Below are positions 1-11,479 of a stretch of DNA of 64,000 bases, piece by piece. Below the pieces are notes generated by a model, which saw only the letters and a list, made by a program, of their open reading frames with translations, did no database searches and had not been told where the DNA came from. Position 1 is the first letter of the stretch. The number at the start of each line of letters is the position of its first letter. The stretch covers positions 157,594-221,593 of the forward strand of contig JAFRGD010000017.1 in the NCBI GenBank assembly GCA_017433975.1. The letters are read 5' to 3'. Position numbers and translations under genes: made by a program. This DNA comes from Mogibacterium sp. Lineage in GTDB: Bacteria; Bacillota; Clostridia; Peptostreptococcales; Anaerovoracaceae.

Positions 1-1
1 C

Positions 2-2590
<2,589 letters not shown>

Positions 2591-2635
2591 CCGGGACGGC
2601 TGCACCGTAGAGGGATAGATAAGGAGTACTAACGA

Positions 2636-3418
2636 ATGGCAGACAATTATAACAACGGGCCAGTGTGGCACCGGCCGGGCTCCGGCATAGAGAACGAACC
2701 GGACAGCAACTGGGAAAACGAAATCACCGGAAATCTGTTCCGCGGATTCCCGGGCGGGATCAACGGGAACGACGCGCCGCCGCAGGACGTCGACTATGAG
2801 ACGCAGCCGGAGCAGGACCCGTTCCAGGGACAGTACGGCGGCCAGTACGACAGCGGTCAGGCGAACAACTCGTTCAGCGGACGCTACGGTGAGCAGCAGG
2901 ACGCTCCGAGCGGTAGCCAGTACAACCAAAGCAATCAGTACAGCCGGTACGACCAGGTACCGACCTACGACACGACCCGTGCCGCGCAGGCGGAAGCGCA
3001 CGAGCTCGCGTATTACTTCGCCAAGGGCAAGGGATCCAGGGAACCGTCCGAGCGCCTCGTCAATATGACGGCGACCGGTCGCGGCTTTAACTTCGCGGCG
3101 TTTTTCCTGGGCATCTTCTACCTGCTTTACCGCAAACTGTACCTCGAGGCAGGAATCGCGTACGCCTTCGCGTTCGTGCTCACTATGTTCACCGATTCGG
3201 GTTCGAACTGGTACATCACGCTGGCCGTGTCGGTCGCGTTCGGGCTGCTCTTCCCGTTCCTCTATCACAACAAGATGGAGAAGAAAGTCCACGACGCGAT
3301 CCGCGTGAACGCCGACATCCGGTCCTACCTGACTGAGAAGGGCGGTACCAACATCATCCTGCCGGTGGTTCTGATCATCATATACATCGTCGCGCTGTTC
3401 TACCTTGGAGCGGTGTGA
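2636..3418 (+). CDS. DUF2628-type membrane protein
   Basis: This 260-residue protein has a hydrophilic, Gln/Asn/Gly/Tyr-rich N-terminal half (about residues 1-120) with no recognisable fold. The C-terminal part, from about residue 149, has the FNFAAFFLGIFYLLYRKLY pattern and three to four membrane segments typical of the DUF2628 family. The family's function is not established. Start ATG 2636 is preceded by AAGGAG. It lies 45 nt after secA and 64 nt before prfB, so it is probably cotranscribed with them. The family call rests on the aromatic FNxAAFFxGxxYxxYRKxY signature; the disordered N-terminal extension looks lineage-specific. Confidence 0.75.
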   Translation: MADNYNNGPVWHRPGSGIENEPDSNWENEITGNLFRGFPGGINGNDAPPQDVDYETQPEQDPFQGQYGGQYDSGQANNSFSGRYGEQQDAPSGSQYNQSNQYSRYDQVPTYDTTRAAQAEAHELAYYFAKGKGSREPSERLVNMTATGRGFNFAAFFLGIFYLLYRKLYLEAGIAYAFAFVLTMFTDSGSNWYITLAVSVAFGLLFPFLYHNKMEKKVHDAIRVNADIRSYLTEKGGTNIILPVVLIIIYIVALFYLGAV

Positions 3419-3482
3419 CCGCGGCAGACCGGGAGACTGCGACAGACGATAAGTTTTTTCATACAATTTAGGAGGACGTACC

Positions 3483-4620
3483 ATGCAAACGTTGGCCGAT
3501 CTCAGGCAGGGCCTTCTTTCCGCGCGGAAGAAGCTCATAGAGACAGGAGACTCTCTTTGACCTCGGTAAGCTGAGGGAGCGGGCGGAGACGCTGGAGAAG
3601 GAAGTCGTCAAGGACGGCTTCTGGAACGATCCGGAGCGGGCGAGCCGGGTGCTCAAGGAGCAGAAAGACATCCAGAAGAAACTGAAAGAATATCAGCAGC
3701 TCGAGGCGGAACTCGAGGACGCGGAGGCGATGGCCGAGCTCATCGACGAGTCCGAAAAGATGGGAGCCGGTCCGGAGGAGCTGCGCGACGAATACAAAGA
3801 ACTGGAAGCGGGCGTCGCCAAGGTCACGGCGGGAATCGACGACCTGAACCTGATGACGCTTCTTTCGGGCCGATATGACGCGAACGACGCGATCCTGTCG
3901 ATCCACGCGGGCGCCGGCGGTGTCGAGGCGATGGACTGGGCGGAGATGCTCGAGCGCATGTACCTGCGGTACTGTGAGAAACACGGCTTCAAGGCCGACA
4001 TCATCGACGTGCAGAACGATACGGTGGCGGGCATCAAGAGCGCAACGATCGTCGTGAGCGGGGACAACGCGTACGGCTACCTCAAGTGCGAGCACGGCGT
4101 GCACCGGCTGGTCCGCATCTCGCCGTTCAACGCGGCGGGCAAGCGCCAGACGTCCTTTGCCGCCATCGAAGTCACACCGCAGCTCGAGGGCGAGCTCACC
4201 GTGGAGATCAACCCGGAGGACATCCGGATCGACACGTACCGGTCGAGCGGCGCCGGCGGGCAGCACGTCAATACGACGGATTCGGCCATCCGGATCACGC
4301 ACCTGCCGACCAACATCGTCGTGACGTGCCAGAACGAGCGGTCACAGCTCCGCAACAAGGAGGTCGCGATGAAGATCCTCATGTCCAAGCTGGTCAAGCT
4401 GGCCGAGGAGGAGCACAAAGAGAACCTCAACGAGCTCAAGGGCGACCTCAACCAGGTGGCGTGGGGCTCGCAGATCCGGTCGTATGTTTTCCAGCCGTAC
4501 ACGATGGTCAAGGACCACCGGACGAACGCGGAGGTCGGGAACGTGGCGGCAGTCATGGACGGCTATCTGGACCCGTTCATCAAGGCCAAGCTGGTGCAGG
4601 ACGCCAAGGAGAACGCGTAA
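3483..4620 (+). CDS. prfB: Peptide chain release factor 2, with programmed +1 frameshift
   Basis: RF2 recognises UGA and UAA stop codons and triggers peptide release. The gene is split between two frames. A 25-codon zero-frame segment starts at ATG 3483 (behind AGGAGG) and stops at TGA 3558-3560. The long +1 frame resumes at GAC 3559 and runs to TAA 4618. The C-terminal part has the SPF stop-recognition tripeptide (VRISPFNAAGKRQT) and the GAGGQHVNTTDSA catalytic GGQ loop. The joined product of about 378 residues is near the usual RF2 length. Annotating only the downstream frame would lose the N-terminal part. Identity is certain. Confidence 0.96.
3545..3562 (+). promoter_or_regulatory. prfB programmed frameshift site
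   Basis: The sequence reads AGGAGA, a 4-nt spacer, then CTT TGA C. CTT at 3555-3557 is the slippery codon, TGA at 3558-3560 the in-frame stop, and the internal Shine-Dalgarno-like AGGAGA sits just upstream. This is the classical autoregulatory RF2 site: low RF2 makes the ribosome pause at UGA and slip +1. The arrangement matches the known element except for a spacer one base longer than in E. coli. Confidence 0.93.
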
Positions 4621-4647
4621 GGCCGCGGCGGCGTGAAGGAGTGCGCT

Positions 4648-5292
4648 TTGAGAAAGAAATACGTCATTTTTGACTTTGACGGCACATTGATCGATACCAA
4701 CGAGCTCGTCCTGAACTCGTGGCAGGCAGTTTACGAGCACTACCGCGGGGTTCCGGGCGACCCGGACGTGATTTACGCGACCTTTGGCGAACCGCTCTGG
4801 ACGTCGATGGAGGCGCTTTTTCCCGAGGTTGACACCGAGGAGGCGATCCGGATCTACCGGAAGTACCAGATGGAAAGCTGGGAAAAAGAGATCCGCATCT
4901 TCCCGGGGCTGCGGGAGTTGGTGGAGGCGATCCGCGCGTCCGGCCGGTCGGCGTCCATCGTGACGTCCCGCATGCGCGCGACGACGCTCCAGTATCTGGA
5001 CGTCTTCGGGATCCGCGGGATGTTCGACGTCATCATCACGGCGGACGATACGACGATTCACAAACCGAACCCTGAGCCGGTCCTGATCGCACTCAAGCGG
5101 CTCGGGGCGGACGCGGCGGACGCGATCATGTTGGGCGACACCCGGTTTGACATCGGCTGCGCGAACAACGCCGGCGTGGAGAGCGTGCTCGTCACGTGGA
5201 GCTTTCCGGTTTCGCCGGAGGAGATGGCCCGGCAGGGCTTCACCCCGTGCCACGTGATCGACCGGCCGGAGGAGCTGCTCGAACTGATTTAG
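4648..5292 (+). CDS. HAD-superfamily phosphatase (PpaX/Gph-like)
   Basis: This 214-residue HAD hydrolase carries motif I DFDGTLID near the N-terminus, motif II in the IVTSR stretch, the motif III lysine in HKPNPEPV, and motif IV LGDTRFDIG. Subfamily IA members of this length include pyrophosphatase PpaX and phosphoglycolate phosphatase; the substrate cannot be decided here. I choose TTG 4648 as start because AAGGAG (4636-4641) lies six bases upstream, whereas the in-frame GTG 4633 overlaps that ribosome site. It lies 27 nt after prfB and 33 nt before addB, in the same orientation. Confidence 0.85.
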   Translation: MRKKYVIFDFDGTLIDTNELVLNSWQAVYEHYRGVPGDPDVIYATFGEPLWTSMEALFPEVDTEEAIRIYRKYQMESWEKEIRIFPGLRELVEAIRASGRSASIVTSRMRATTLQYLDVFGIRGMFDVIITADDTTIHKPNPEPVLIALKRLGADAADAIMLGDTRFDIGCANNAGVESVLVTWSFPVSPEEMARQGFTPCHVIDRPEELLELI

Positions 5293-5325
5293 GGGTACCG
5301 TCCCGCTTTTCCCGGAGAGGAACCG

Positions 5326-8300
5326 ATGCTGAACATCTATGCGGCGCGCGAGAGCGTGGACAAAGAAAGATTCATATACCAGAGCGTACGCGGCGAGGCG
5401 TTTATCGTCGTACCGGACCAATATACGCTCGCGGCGGAGGAGCAAGCTTTGACTCACATGGGCAAGGCTTGTCTTTTTGATGTTGAAATCACGAGCATGC
5501 GGCGCCTCGGGCAGCGCGTGCTCGCGGAGACCGGCCGGGAGAACGTGTCGGCGCTGGATAAATACGGGCGGTTCATGCTGCTCAGCCGCATCGTGCGGGA
5601 GCACCGGGACGAGCTCGGGATGTTCCGCCAGGCGGCGGGGCGCGCGACGTTCCTCGAGATGGTGAACGACTTCATCTCGGACCTCAAGCAGCAGGACCGG
5701 ACGGCGGCGGACATCGACGCGATGCTGGAAAGCGGCCGCGCCGGGGAGACGCTCGCCGGCAAGCTGACGGAGCTCCGGACGATCGTCGAGGAGTACGAGC
5801 GCGAGATCGCGGGCCGGTACACGGACAGCGAGGACTACATCGCGATGTACACCGAAGCGATGGCGGACGCGGCCCTGGTCCGGGGCAAGGAAATCTGGAT
5901 TTATGGTTATGATAGTTACACGCCGAAGTTCCGCAACGCGATTCTCGCGCTGGCGGGGCAGACGACGGTCAACGTGGTGCTCAGCCGGAGCGACTACGGG
6001 CTCGACCGGACGGTGCAGGCGGTGCTCAAGGCGGAGGCAGCGGAGCGCGGCGTCGGCGTCGCGGTGCGCGAGATTCCGGCGGGGTACGAGTTCGCAAAGA
6101 GTGAAACGGCCGTGCGGATCGAGCGCGACCTCTTCGACCCGGACCAGAGCCGGGCTGCGGCGCGGAACCGGGACTTCCTCCCGGCGGACCTCACGGTGAC
6201 CGAGTGCGCGAACCCGTACCACGAGGCGGAGAGCGCAGCGGCTTTTGTGCACCATCTCATCCGCGACGAGGGATACCGTATGCGCGACATCGTGATCATC
6301 GCGAACGACGAGGGCGGGATGCAGCCGAAGGTTGTCCGGACGTTTGCGGAGTACGGTCTGCCGCTCTTCGTCGACGCGCGGCGGGGCATCAGCGACTCCG
6401 GGGCGGTGAGCCTCATCCTCGGGCTGCTGGAGTTCGTCAGCCGGCGGCACGCAACCCCGCACCTTTTGACGGTGCTCAAAAGCGGGCTCACCGGGTACGA
6501 CGAAGAGCAGATCTGGAACCTCGAGAACTACGTCAAGGGGTACCGGATCCGCGGGTCGATGTGGGACAAGCCGTTCCAATACGGCGGCTTTGAATATGCA
6601 GAGGAGGACTTCGCGGCGCTGGAGGCACTGCGCGCGGACGTGATGGCGCGGGTGCAGGCGCTGGAGGACCTCGTGAAGGCGAGCGACCAGGTCGACGCGT
6701 TTGCGGACGGCTTCCGGCGGTACCTCGCGGAGGTGTGGCAGCTCGAGGCAAAGCTCGAAGCGCTTGCGGCCGCGCAGGCGGAGCAGGGACACGTCCGGGA
6801 GGCGCAGCGCACAGCCCAGAGCTATGACGCGGCGATGGACATTCTGGACCAGGTGGTTCGGGTCCTCGGCGAAGACGCTTTTCAGTTGGAGGAATTCATA
6901 GAGATCTATAAGACGGGGATCGAGACCGTCGACGTCGGATTGATTCCGCAGGCGGCGGACGGGATCACCATGGGAACGATGATCCGGACGCGGCCGCTGC
7001 CGGTCCGGGCGGTCCTGATCCTCGGAGCGAATGAGGGAGTACTGCCGCTTGAGCCGTCGCCGGAGGGGCTCTTCTCGGTCGACGAGAAGGCCTGGTTCAG
7101 CGAGATGGACTTCCCGCTCGGCGGGCTGGACGACCTCAAAATGCTGGAAGAAAACGTCGCGATGTACCGGATGATGTCCCGGGCATCGGAAAAAGTATAT
7201 ATCAGTTACTCGATGACGGACGGGGAGGGGCGCGACATGAAACCGTCCCCGCTGATCGACCAGGTCCGCACGGTGTTCCCGCGCGTCGCGGTGCAGAAGG
7301 ACATCGTGACGCAGGGCTTCGGGCTCGATCTGGTGAACGACCGGCGGGAGACCCTGCGGCACCTGATGGACTACATCAAGGAGCGGCCGGCGGCGCCGCC
7401 GGCGGAGACAGTGCCGCCGGGGGACCCGGCGGCTTCGGGCGCCGCGGCGCCGGACCTCCTGGCGCACGCGGTGATGGCCTGGTACGACGACAACGCGCCG
7501 GAGGTCCTCGCACCGATGGTGCGCGCCGGCCGCAGCGAAAACCGCGCCGAGCCGCTGTCCCGCCCGCTCGCCAAGCGCCTTTACGCGCGGCGGGACGGAG
7601 ACTTCTCGTTCAGCGCCTCGAGCCTCGAGCGGTACGATCACTGCCCGTTCCGGCACTTCGTCCTATACGGTCTGCGGCCGCAGGGGGAGAAGGACTTCAC
7701 CGGCGACCGGCTGTCCATTGGCGATATCTACCACGAGTGCATCATGCGGGTCTCGCAGCGGATGACGGAGGACGGGAAGCCGCGCGCCAGAGCGAGCGAG
7801 GAGGAGATCGCCGTGATGGTGCGCGAGGAGCTTTCCGCGCTTTCGGAGGAATACAAAGGCGGCCTGTTCGTCTCGAACGAACGCGAGAAATACCGCCTCG
7901 ACCGCATCGCATCGGTTTGTGAGGACGCGGTCCGCGCGCTCGCGGACCAGATGGAGCGGGGCGAGCTCGAACTGCTTTTCTTTGAAGAGCGCTTCGGACG
8001 GGGCTGCCGCTTCGCACCGATCGAATACACCTTTGACGGCGAAAAAGTCTTCATCGAAGGCAAGATCGACCGCGTCGACGTCCTCTCCGGCGGAAACGTC
8101 CGGATCGTCGACTACAAGACCGGCAGCGACAAGCTGGACCTCGACCAGATGCGGTCCGGTTACAAGATGCAGCTGATGGTCTACCTCGAAGGGACGGTCG
8201 AGAGCGGCCTCCAACCGGCGGGGATGTTCTATTTCAACATCAGCGACCGCGACCTCGCGGCGAGCGAAATCTCCTCCGACAAACTCGAGAAAAAGCTCGC

Positions 8301-8607
8301 GGACGCGGAAGCGGCCCGCTTCGACCTCAAAGGCGCCTACGTGAACGAACCGGAGATCACGAGCAAGATGCCGCTCGACGTCATCAACTCGTCGAGCATC
8401 AAATTGTCGCGCGAGGCCTTCACCGCCCTCGAGCAGGACGTGCGGGCTTCCATCGCGCGGATCAGCAGCCGGATCCTCTCCGGCGACATTCGGATCGAGC
8501 CGACGGTCCTCGCCAAATCGCACCGGCGGGAGTGCCAGAACTGCGACTACCAGGCGATCTGCCGCTTCGACCTATCATACAGACATAATAACTACAGGAA
8601 AGTATAG
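5326..8607 (+). CDS. addB: ATP-dependent helicase/nuclease subunit B (AddB/RexB-type)
   Basis: AddB pairs with AddA to resect double-strand breaks. This 1093-residue protein has the C-terminal RecB-type nuclease domain (EGKIDRVD, then DYKTG, then QLMVYLEG) and the iron-sulphur staple made from one Cys before the nuclease (CPFRHF) and a C-terminal Cys cluster CQNCDYQAIC. The N-terminal GRxGSGK Walker A found in Bacillus AddB is replaced by AARESVDKERF, so ATP binding by this subunit is doubtful. No addA follows: the next gene is walJ, 6 nt downstream. The usual addBA operon is therefore broken or the partner is elsewhere. Confidence 0.88.
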   Translation: MLNIYAARESVDKERFIYQSVRGEAFIVVPDQYTLAAEEQALTHMGKACLFDVEITSMRRLGQRVLAETGRENVSALDKYGRFMLLSRIVREHRDELGMFRQAAGRATFLEMVNDFISDLKQQDRTAADIDAMLESGRAGETLAGKLTELRTIVEEYEREIAGRYTDSEDYIAMYTEAMADAALVRGKEIWIYGYDSYTPKFRNAILALAGQTTVNVVLSRSDYGLDRTVQAVLKAEAAERGVGVAVREIPAGYEFAKSETAVRIERDLFDPDQSRAAARNRDFLPADLTVTECANPYHEAESAAAFVHHLIRDEGYRMRDIVIIANDEGGMQPKVVRTFAEYGLPLFVDARRGISDSGAVSLILGLLEFVSRRHATPHLLTVLKSGLTGYDEEQIWNLENYVKGYRIRGSMWDKPFQYGGFEYAEEDFAALEALRADVMARVQALEDLVKASDQVDAFADGFRRYLAEVWQLEAKLEALAAAQAEQGHVREAQRTAQSYDAAMDILDQVVRVLGEDAFQLEEFIEIYKTGIETVDVGLIPQAADGITMGTMIRTRPLPVRAVLILGANEGVLPLEPSPEGLFSVDEKAWFSEMDFPLGGLDDLKMLEENVAMYRMMSRASEKVYISYSMTDGEGRDMKPSPLIDQVRTVFPRVAVQKDIVTQGFGLDLVNDRRETLRHLMDYIKERPAAPPAETVPPGDPAASGAAAPDLLAHAVMAWYDDNAPEVLAPMVRAGRSENRAEPLSRPLAKRLYARRDGDFSFSASSLERYDHCPFRHFVLYGLRPQGEKDFTGDRLSIGDIYHECIMRVSQRMTEDGKPRARASEEEIAVMVREELSALSEEYKGGLFVSNEREKYRLDRIASVCEDAVRALADQMERGELELLFFEERFGRGCRFAPIEYTFDGEKVFIEGKIDRVDVLSGGNVRIVDYKTGSDKLDLDQMRSGYKMQLMVYLEGTVESGLQPAGMFYFNISDRDLAASEISSDKLEKKLADAEAARFDLKGAYVNEPEITSKMPLDVINSSSIKLSREAFTALEQDVRASIARISSRILSGDIRIEPTVLAKSHRRECQNCDYQAICRFDLSYRHNNYRKV

Positions 8608-8613
8608 CGATAC

Positions 8614-9462
8614 ATGCCTCTCAAAATCATTTCGATCGGGAGCAGCAGCTCCGGCAATTCGTACTTAATCACAAGCGGACGGACGAACCTCCTGCTGGAC
8701 GTCGGGCTGACCGGCAGGGTTATCAAGAGCGCCCTGGCGGGCTTCGGGCTCTGCGCAAAAGACATCAACGGGCTCTTCGTCACGCACGAGCACATCGACC
8801 ACATCCGGAGCCTGCGGATGATGGCGCGGGAGTGCGCGGACGCGCAGATCGTGACATCGCGCGGGACGCGGAACGCGTGTCCGGCCTTTGAGTTCATCGC
8901 CCCGGACCGGCTCAAACTCGTGCAGTCCCAGAGCGAACTCGTCATCGGCGACATTTACGCGCGGGCCTTTTCGCTCTCGCACGACGCGGCTGAACCGGTC
9001 GGCTTCTCGTTCTCCTCGGGCGGGGAGTCGCTGACGGTCGTCACAGACACCGGCGTCGTCACCGATGAGATTTTTTACGAAATCGCCGGGGCGGACAAGC
9101 TCGTCCTCGAAGCGAACCATGAGGTCAGCGTCCTCGAGGTCGGCCCGTACCCGTACATGCTCAAGCGCCGGATCCTCTCTGACGTCGGCCACCTGTCCAA
9201 CGAGGCGGCGGGCAACGCGCTCGCCCGGGCGGTCGACCTCCGCGTGGACAAGGTGAAGGCGGGGCAGGACCCGATCCACGTCATGCTCGCGCACCTCAGT
9301 ACGACCAACAACACCCCGGACAACGCCCGCCTCACGGTCAAGGACGTCCTCCGGGAGCACGGCTTCGCGGCGGGAAACGATTACCTGCTCAACATCGCCG
9401 CCAAGAGCGACATCACGCCGATGGACGCGCCGGTCTACGGCGCGGACGACGTCGTGGAGTGA
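8614..9462 (+). CDS. walJ: Metallo-beta-lactamase-fold hydrolase, WalJ/YycJ type
   Basis: The 282-residue product starts with the ISIGSSSSGNSYLI segment typical of the YycJ/WalJ group and has the dinuclear zinc motif THEHIDH near residue 50, followed by further metal-ligand His/Asp residues (SHDAAEP, TDTGVV). WalJ proteins are linked in Firmicutes to the WalRK cell-wall regulon and have been proposed as 5' exonucleases acting during replication; the exact activity is unsettled. It starts 6 nt after addB. No walRK, walH or walI genes are present here. Confidence 0.82.
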   Translation: MPLKIISIGSSSSGNSYLITSGRTNLLLDVGLTGRVIKSALAGFGLCAKDINGLFVTHEHIDHIRSLRMMARECADAQIVTSRGTRNACPAFEFIAPDRLKLVQSQSELVIGDIYARAFSLSHDAAEPVGFSFSSGGESLTVVTDTGVVTDEIFYEIAGADKLVLEANHEVSVLEVGPYPYMLKRRILSDVGHLSNEAAGNALARAVDLRVDKVKAGQDPIHVMLAHLSTTNNTPDNARLTVKDVLREHGFAAGNDYLLNIAAKSDITPMDAPVYGADDVVE

Positions 9463-9504
9463 CGGATTACCGGACAACGCTTTCGCGCGGAATACGAACG
9501 AACC

Positions 9505-10011
9505 ATGAACATCAACATCATCTGCATCGGAAAACTCAAGGAGAAATACTGGCAGGACGCGGCGGCCGAATACCTCAAGCGGCTCGGCGGGTACTGCAAT
9601 GTCAGAGTGGTCGAACTCAAGGAAGCGAAGCTCCCGGCCAACGCGGGCGCCCGCGACGAGGAGATCGTCATGGAGAAGGAAGGCGAGGCGATCCTCGCCA
9701 AAGTTGCGCGTGAGGACTACGTCATCGCGATGGCGGTCGAGGGCCGACAGCTGGATTCGATCGCGTTCGCCCGGACGCTCTCCGGCATCTTCACCGGGAC
9801 CGCACCGGGCGGCGCGGGCAAGGGCAGCTACCAGACCGTTGACTTTGTGATCGGCGGCAGCCTCGGCCTCTCGCCGGCGGTCAAACGCCGGGCGGACCGG
9901 CTGCTTTCATTCTCGCCGATGACCTTCCCGCATCAGCTCGCGCGCGTCATGCTGCTCGAGCAGATTTACCGCGCGTTCAAGATCAACGCCGGCGAGACGT
10001 ACCACAAATAG
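9505..10011 (+). CDS. rlmH: 23S rRNA (pseudouridine1915-N3)-methyltransferase RlmH
   Basis: RlmH is a SPOUT methyltransferase that modifies pseudouridine 1915 in helix 69 of 23S rRNA. The sequence begins MNINIICIGKLKEKYW and contains the knotted SAM-binding region FVIGGSLGLS and the C-terminal MTFPHQLARVMLLEQIYRA, with the terminal GETYHK nearly invariant in the family. Length (168 aa) is slightly above the usual 155-160 because of a short Gly-rich insertion (TAPGGAGKGS). walJ-rlmH adjacency is common in Firmicutes. Confidence 0.95.
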   Translation: MNINIICIGKLKEKYWQDAAAEYLKRLGGYCNVRVVELKEAKLPANAGARDEEIVMEKEGEAILAKVAREDYVIAMAVEGRQLDSIAFARTLSGIFTGTAPGGAGKGSYQTVDFVIGGSLGLSPAVKRRADRLLSFSPMTFPHQLARVMLLEQIYRAFKINAGETYHK

Positions 10012-10054
10012 GCCGGCACGCGCAGCTGCCCCACACAGACAGAGGGATGAAACG

Positions 10055-10954
10055 ATGAAAACCGCTCTTATGATCCTATTGATACTGATCGCACTGACCC
10101 TTTTGCTGGCGTGCGTCCTCGCGTCCAAGGTGGTGACCGGAAAGCGCCAGACGCTCGAGGAAGCGATGCAGTGGCAGTCGGACCACTACGACACGTCGTT
10201 TTATACGGCCGTTGCAAAGACGAACTATGCGGTCTGCGGCTACGGGAACTACGTCCTCCACGTCGAGGCGCTCCGCAACCCGGTTCCGACGGACAAGTAC
10301 GTGATCATCACGCACGGGTACACGGACAACCACATCGGGTCGCTGAAGTATGCCAAAATGTACCTCGACCTCGGCTACAACTGCATTCTCTACGATATCC
10401 GCGGGCACGGGGAGAACGAGCGGACGTACACGACGTACGGGGTGCTCGAGAGCCAGGACCTGCTCTGCCTGATCGAGGACACGCGGACCCGCTATCCGCG
10501 CCTGACCGAGCTCGGGCTGCACGGGGAGTCCCTCGGCGCGGCGACGACGGTCACGGTCATGAAATACCGCCCGGCGGTCGACTTCGCGGTCGCGGACTGC
10601 GGCTTCTCCGACATCTGGAACGTGCTCGAGGGGGCGTTCAAAGACATGCACATCCCGGCCGTCTTTCTGAACCTCGCGGACCTCGGGTCGCGGCTCCGGT
10701 ACCGCCAGTCGCTCAAGGCCATGCGGCCGATCGATTCGCTGGACGACAACCAGGTCCCGATTCTCTTCATCCACGGGGCGGCGGACAGCTTCATCCTCCC
10801 GAAGAACTCGCAGGACATGTCCGACCGGACCCAGGGCTTGCAGCAGATTCAGCTCATTGAAGACGCGGACCACGCGATGTCCATGATTACCGATCCGGAG
10901 CGCTACCGCGAATACGTCGAGGCCTTCCTGGATGAGGTGCACGCGGCAGGATAG
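10055..10954 (+). CDS. Membrane-anchored alpha/beta hydrolase
   Basis: This 299-residue protein has an N-terminal hydrophobic helix (about residues 3-25) that probably anchors it in the membrane. An alpha/beta hydrolase domain follows: oxyanion region ITHGYTDN, nucleophile elbow LHGESLGA (GxSxG), likely catalytic Asp in FIHGAADSFI and His in EDADHAMSM. The pattern matches cephalosporin-C deacetylase/BAAT-like hydrolases common in Clostridia. The substrate is unknown. It is the last gene of the rightward run from secA; a 525-bp noncoding gap follows. Confidence 0.82.
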   Translation: MKTALMILLILIALTLLLACVLASKVVTGKRQTLEEAMQWQSDHYDTSFYTAVAKTNYAVCGYGNYVLHVEALRNPVPTDKYVIITHGYTDNHIGSLKYAKMYLDLGYNCILYDIRGHGENERTYTTYGVLESQDLLCLIEDTRTRYPRLTELGLHGESLGAATTVTVMKYRPAVDFAVADCGFSDIWNVLEGAFKDMHIPAVFLNLADLGSRLRYRQSLKAMRPIDSLDDNQVPILFIHGAADSFILPKNSQDMSDRTQGLQQIQLIEDADHAMSMITDPERYREYVEAFLDEVHAAG

Positions 10955-10984
10955 GGGGCAGTTGGCCAAACCGTAGCGCAGCCG

Positions 10985-11024
10985 GCTGAACTGCAGCCCA
11001 TCCCGCTGAACTGCAGCCCATCCC
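10985..11024. repeat. Two 20-bp tandem copies
   Basis: GCTGAACTGCAGCCCATCCC occurs twice head to tail (10985-11004 and 11005-11024), directly after the alpha/beta hydrolase gene. The copies are identical, which points to a recent slippage or duplication. No coding role is seen. Confidence 0.9.
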
Positions 11025-11087
11025 GCGAGTGCTGATTCCACTTCTCCGCAGACGCTTTGACTTCATTTGAACAAGTCCACACCAACT

Positions 11088-11313
11088 TTTTTTGCCTTGA
11101 AACGGTTTTTATGCGTTCAGGCAAAAAATACTTTAGCGGGCTAAAGTGAAAAATCGAAAAAGAAGCGAGAGCCCTGCGCAAATGCCGCGTTTCAGCTGAA
11201 AACGCGATGGAAACAGGTGCCAAACATAGGACTTCAAAGAGAAGTTCGCTTGAAATTCACAAATAGTTGGCAACAATTTTGCCTCAAAGCGCGATTGAAG
11301 CATTCAGGCAAAA
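11088..11313. repeat. Pair of related T/A-flanked hairpins
   Basis: Copy A (11088-11128) has a perfect 10-bp stem TTTTTTGCCT/AGGCAAAAAA. Copy B (11277-11313) has an 8-bp stem TTTTGCCT/AGGCAAAA. Both enclose 21-nt loops that match at 12 of 21 positions and both are followed by AAAAATA. The 10955-11479 gap that holds them has no plausible gene. They look like two copies of a small palindromic element; whether they also act as weak bidirectional terminators is unclear. Confidence 0.6.
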
Positions 11314-11315
11314 AA

Positions 11316-11354
11316 TAGTGGTGTGGCAGCTTACATAGTGGCGTGGCGGCTTAC
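11316..11354. repeat. Imperfect 19-20-bp direct repeat
   Basis: TAGTGG(T/C)GTGGC(A/G)GCTTACA occurs twice with a one-base offset just right of hairpin copy B. It adds to the repeat-rich character of this gap. Confidence 0.7.
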
Positions 11355-11383
11355 AGCAGGCCGCGCTATGCTTTCAAATAAGG

Positions 11384-11426
11384 AAATACCCGCTCGGCGT
11401 TCTCACTGAGCGGGTATCGTTTTTTC
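11384..11426. terminator. Rho-independent terminator between converging transcripts
   Basis: ATACCCGCTC (11386-11395) pairs perfectly with GAGCGGGTAT (11408-11417) across a 12-nt loop and is followed on the plus strand by CGTTTTTT. It can stop rightward transcription entering from the hydrolase gene. On the minus strand, downstream of nfnB, the T-tract is weak. Confidence 0.85.
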
Positions 11427-11479
11427 ATGTGATCGTTTTAGTGTGTTTCGGGAGCCGATTCCACAGAACCAGCCCGCTG

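Noticed and set aside
4342..7656. A 1104-residue minus-strand open frame
   Set aside because: It lies antisense to prfB, the HAD gene and addB; its Arg/Val/Asp/His-rich composition is typical of antisense frames in G+C-rich coding DNA and it has no ribosome site or family motif.
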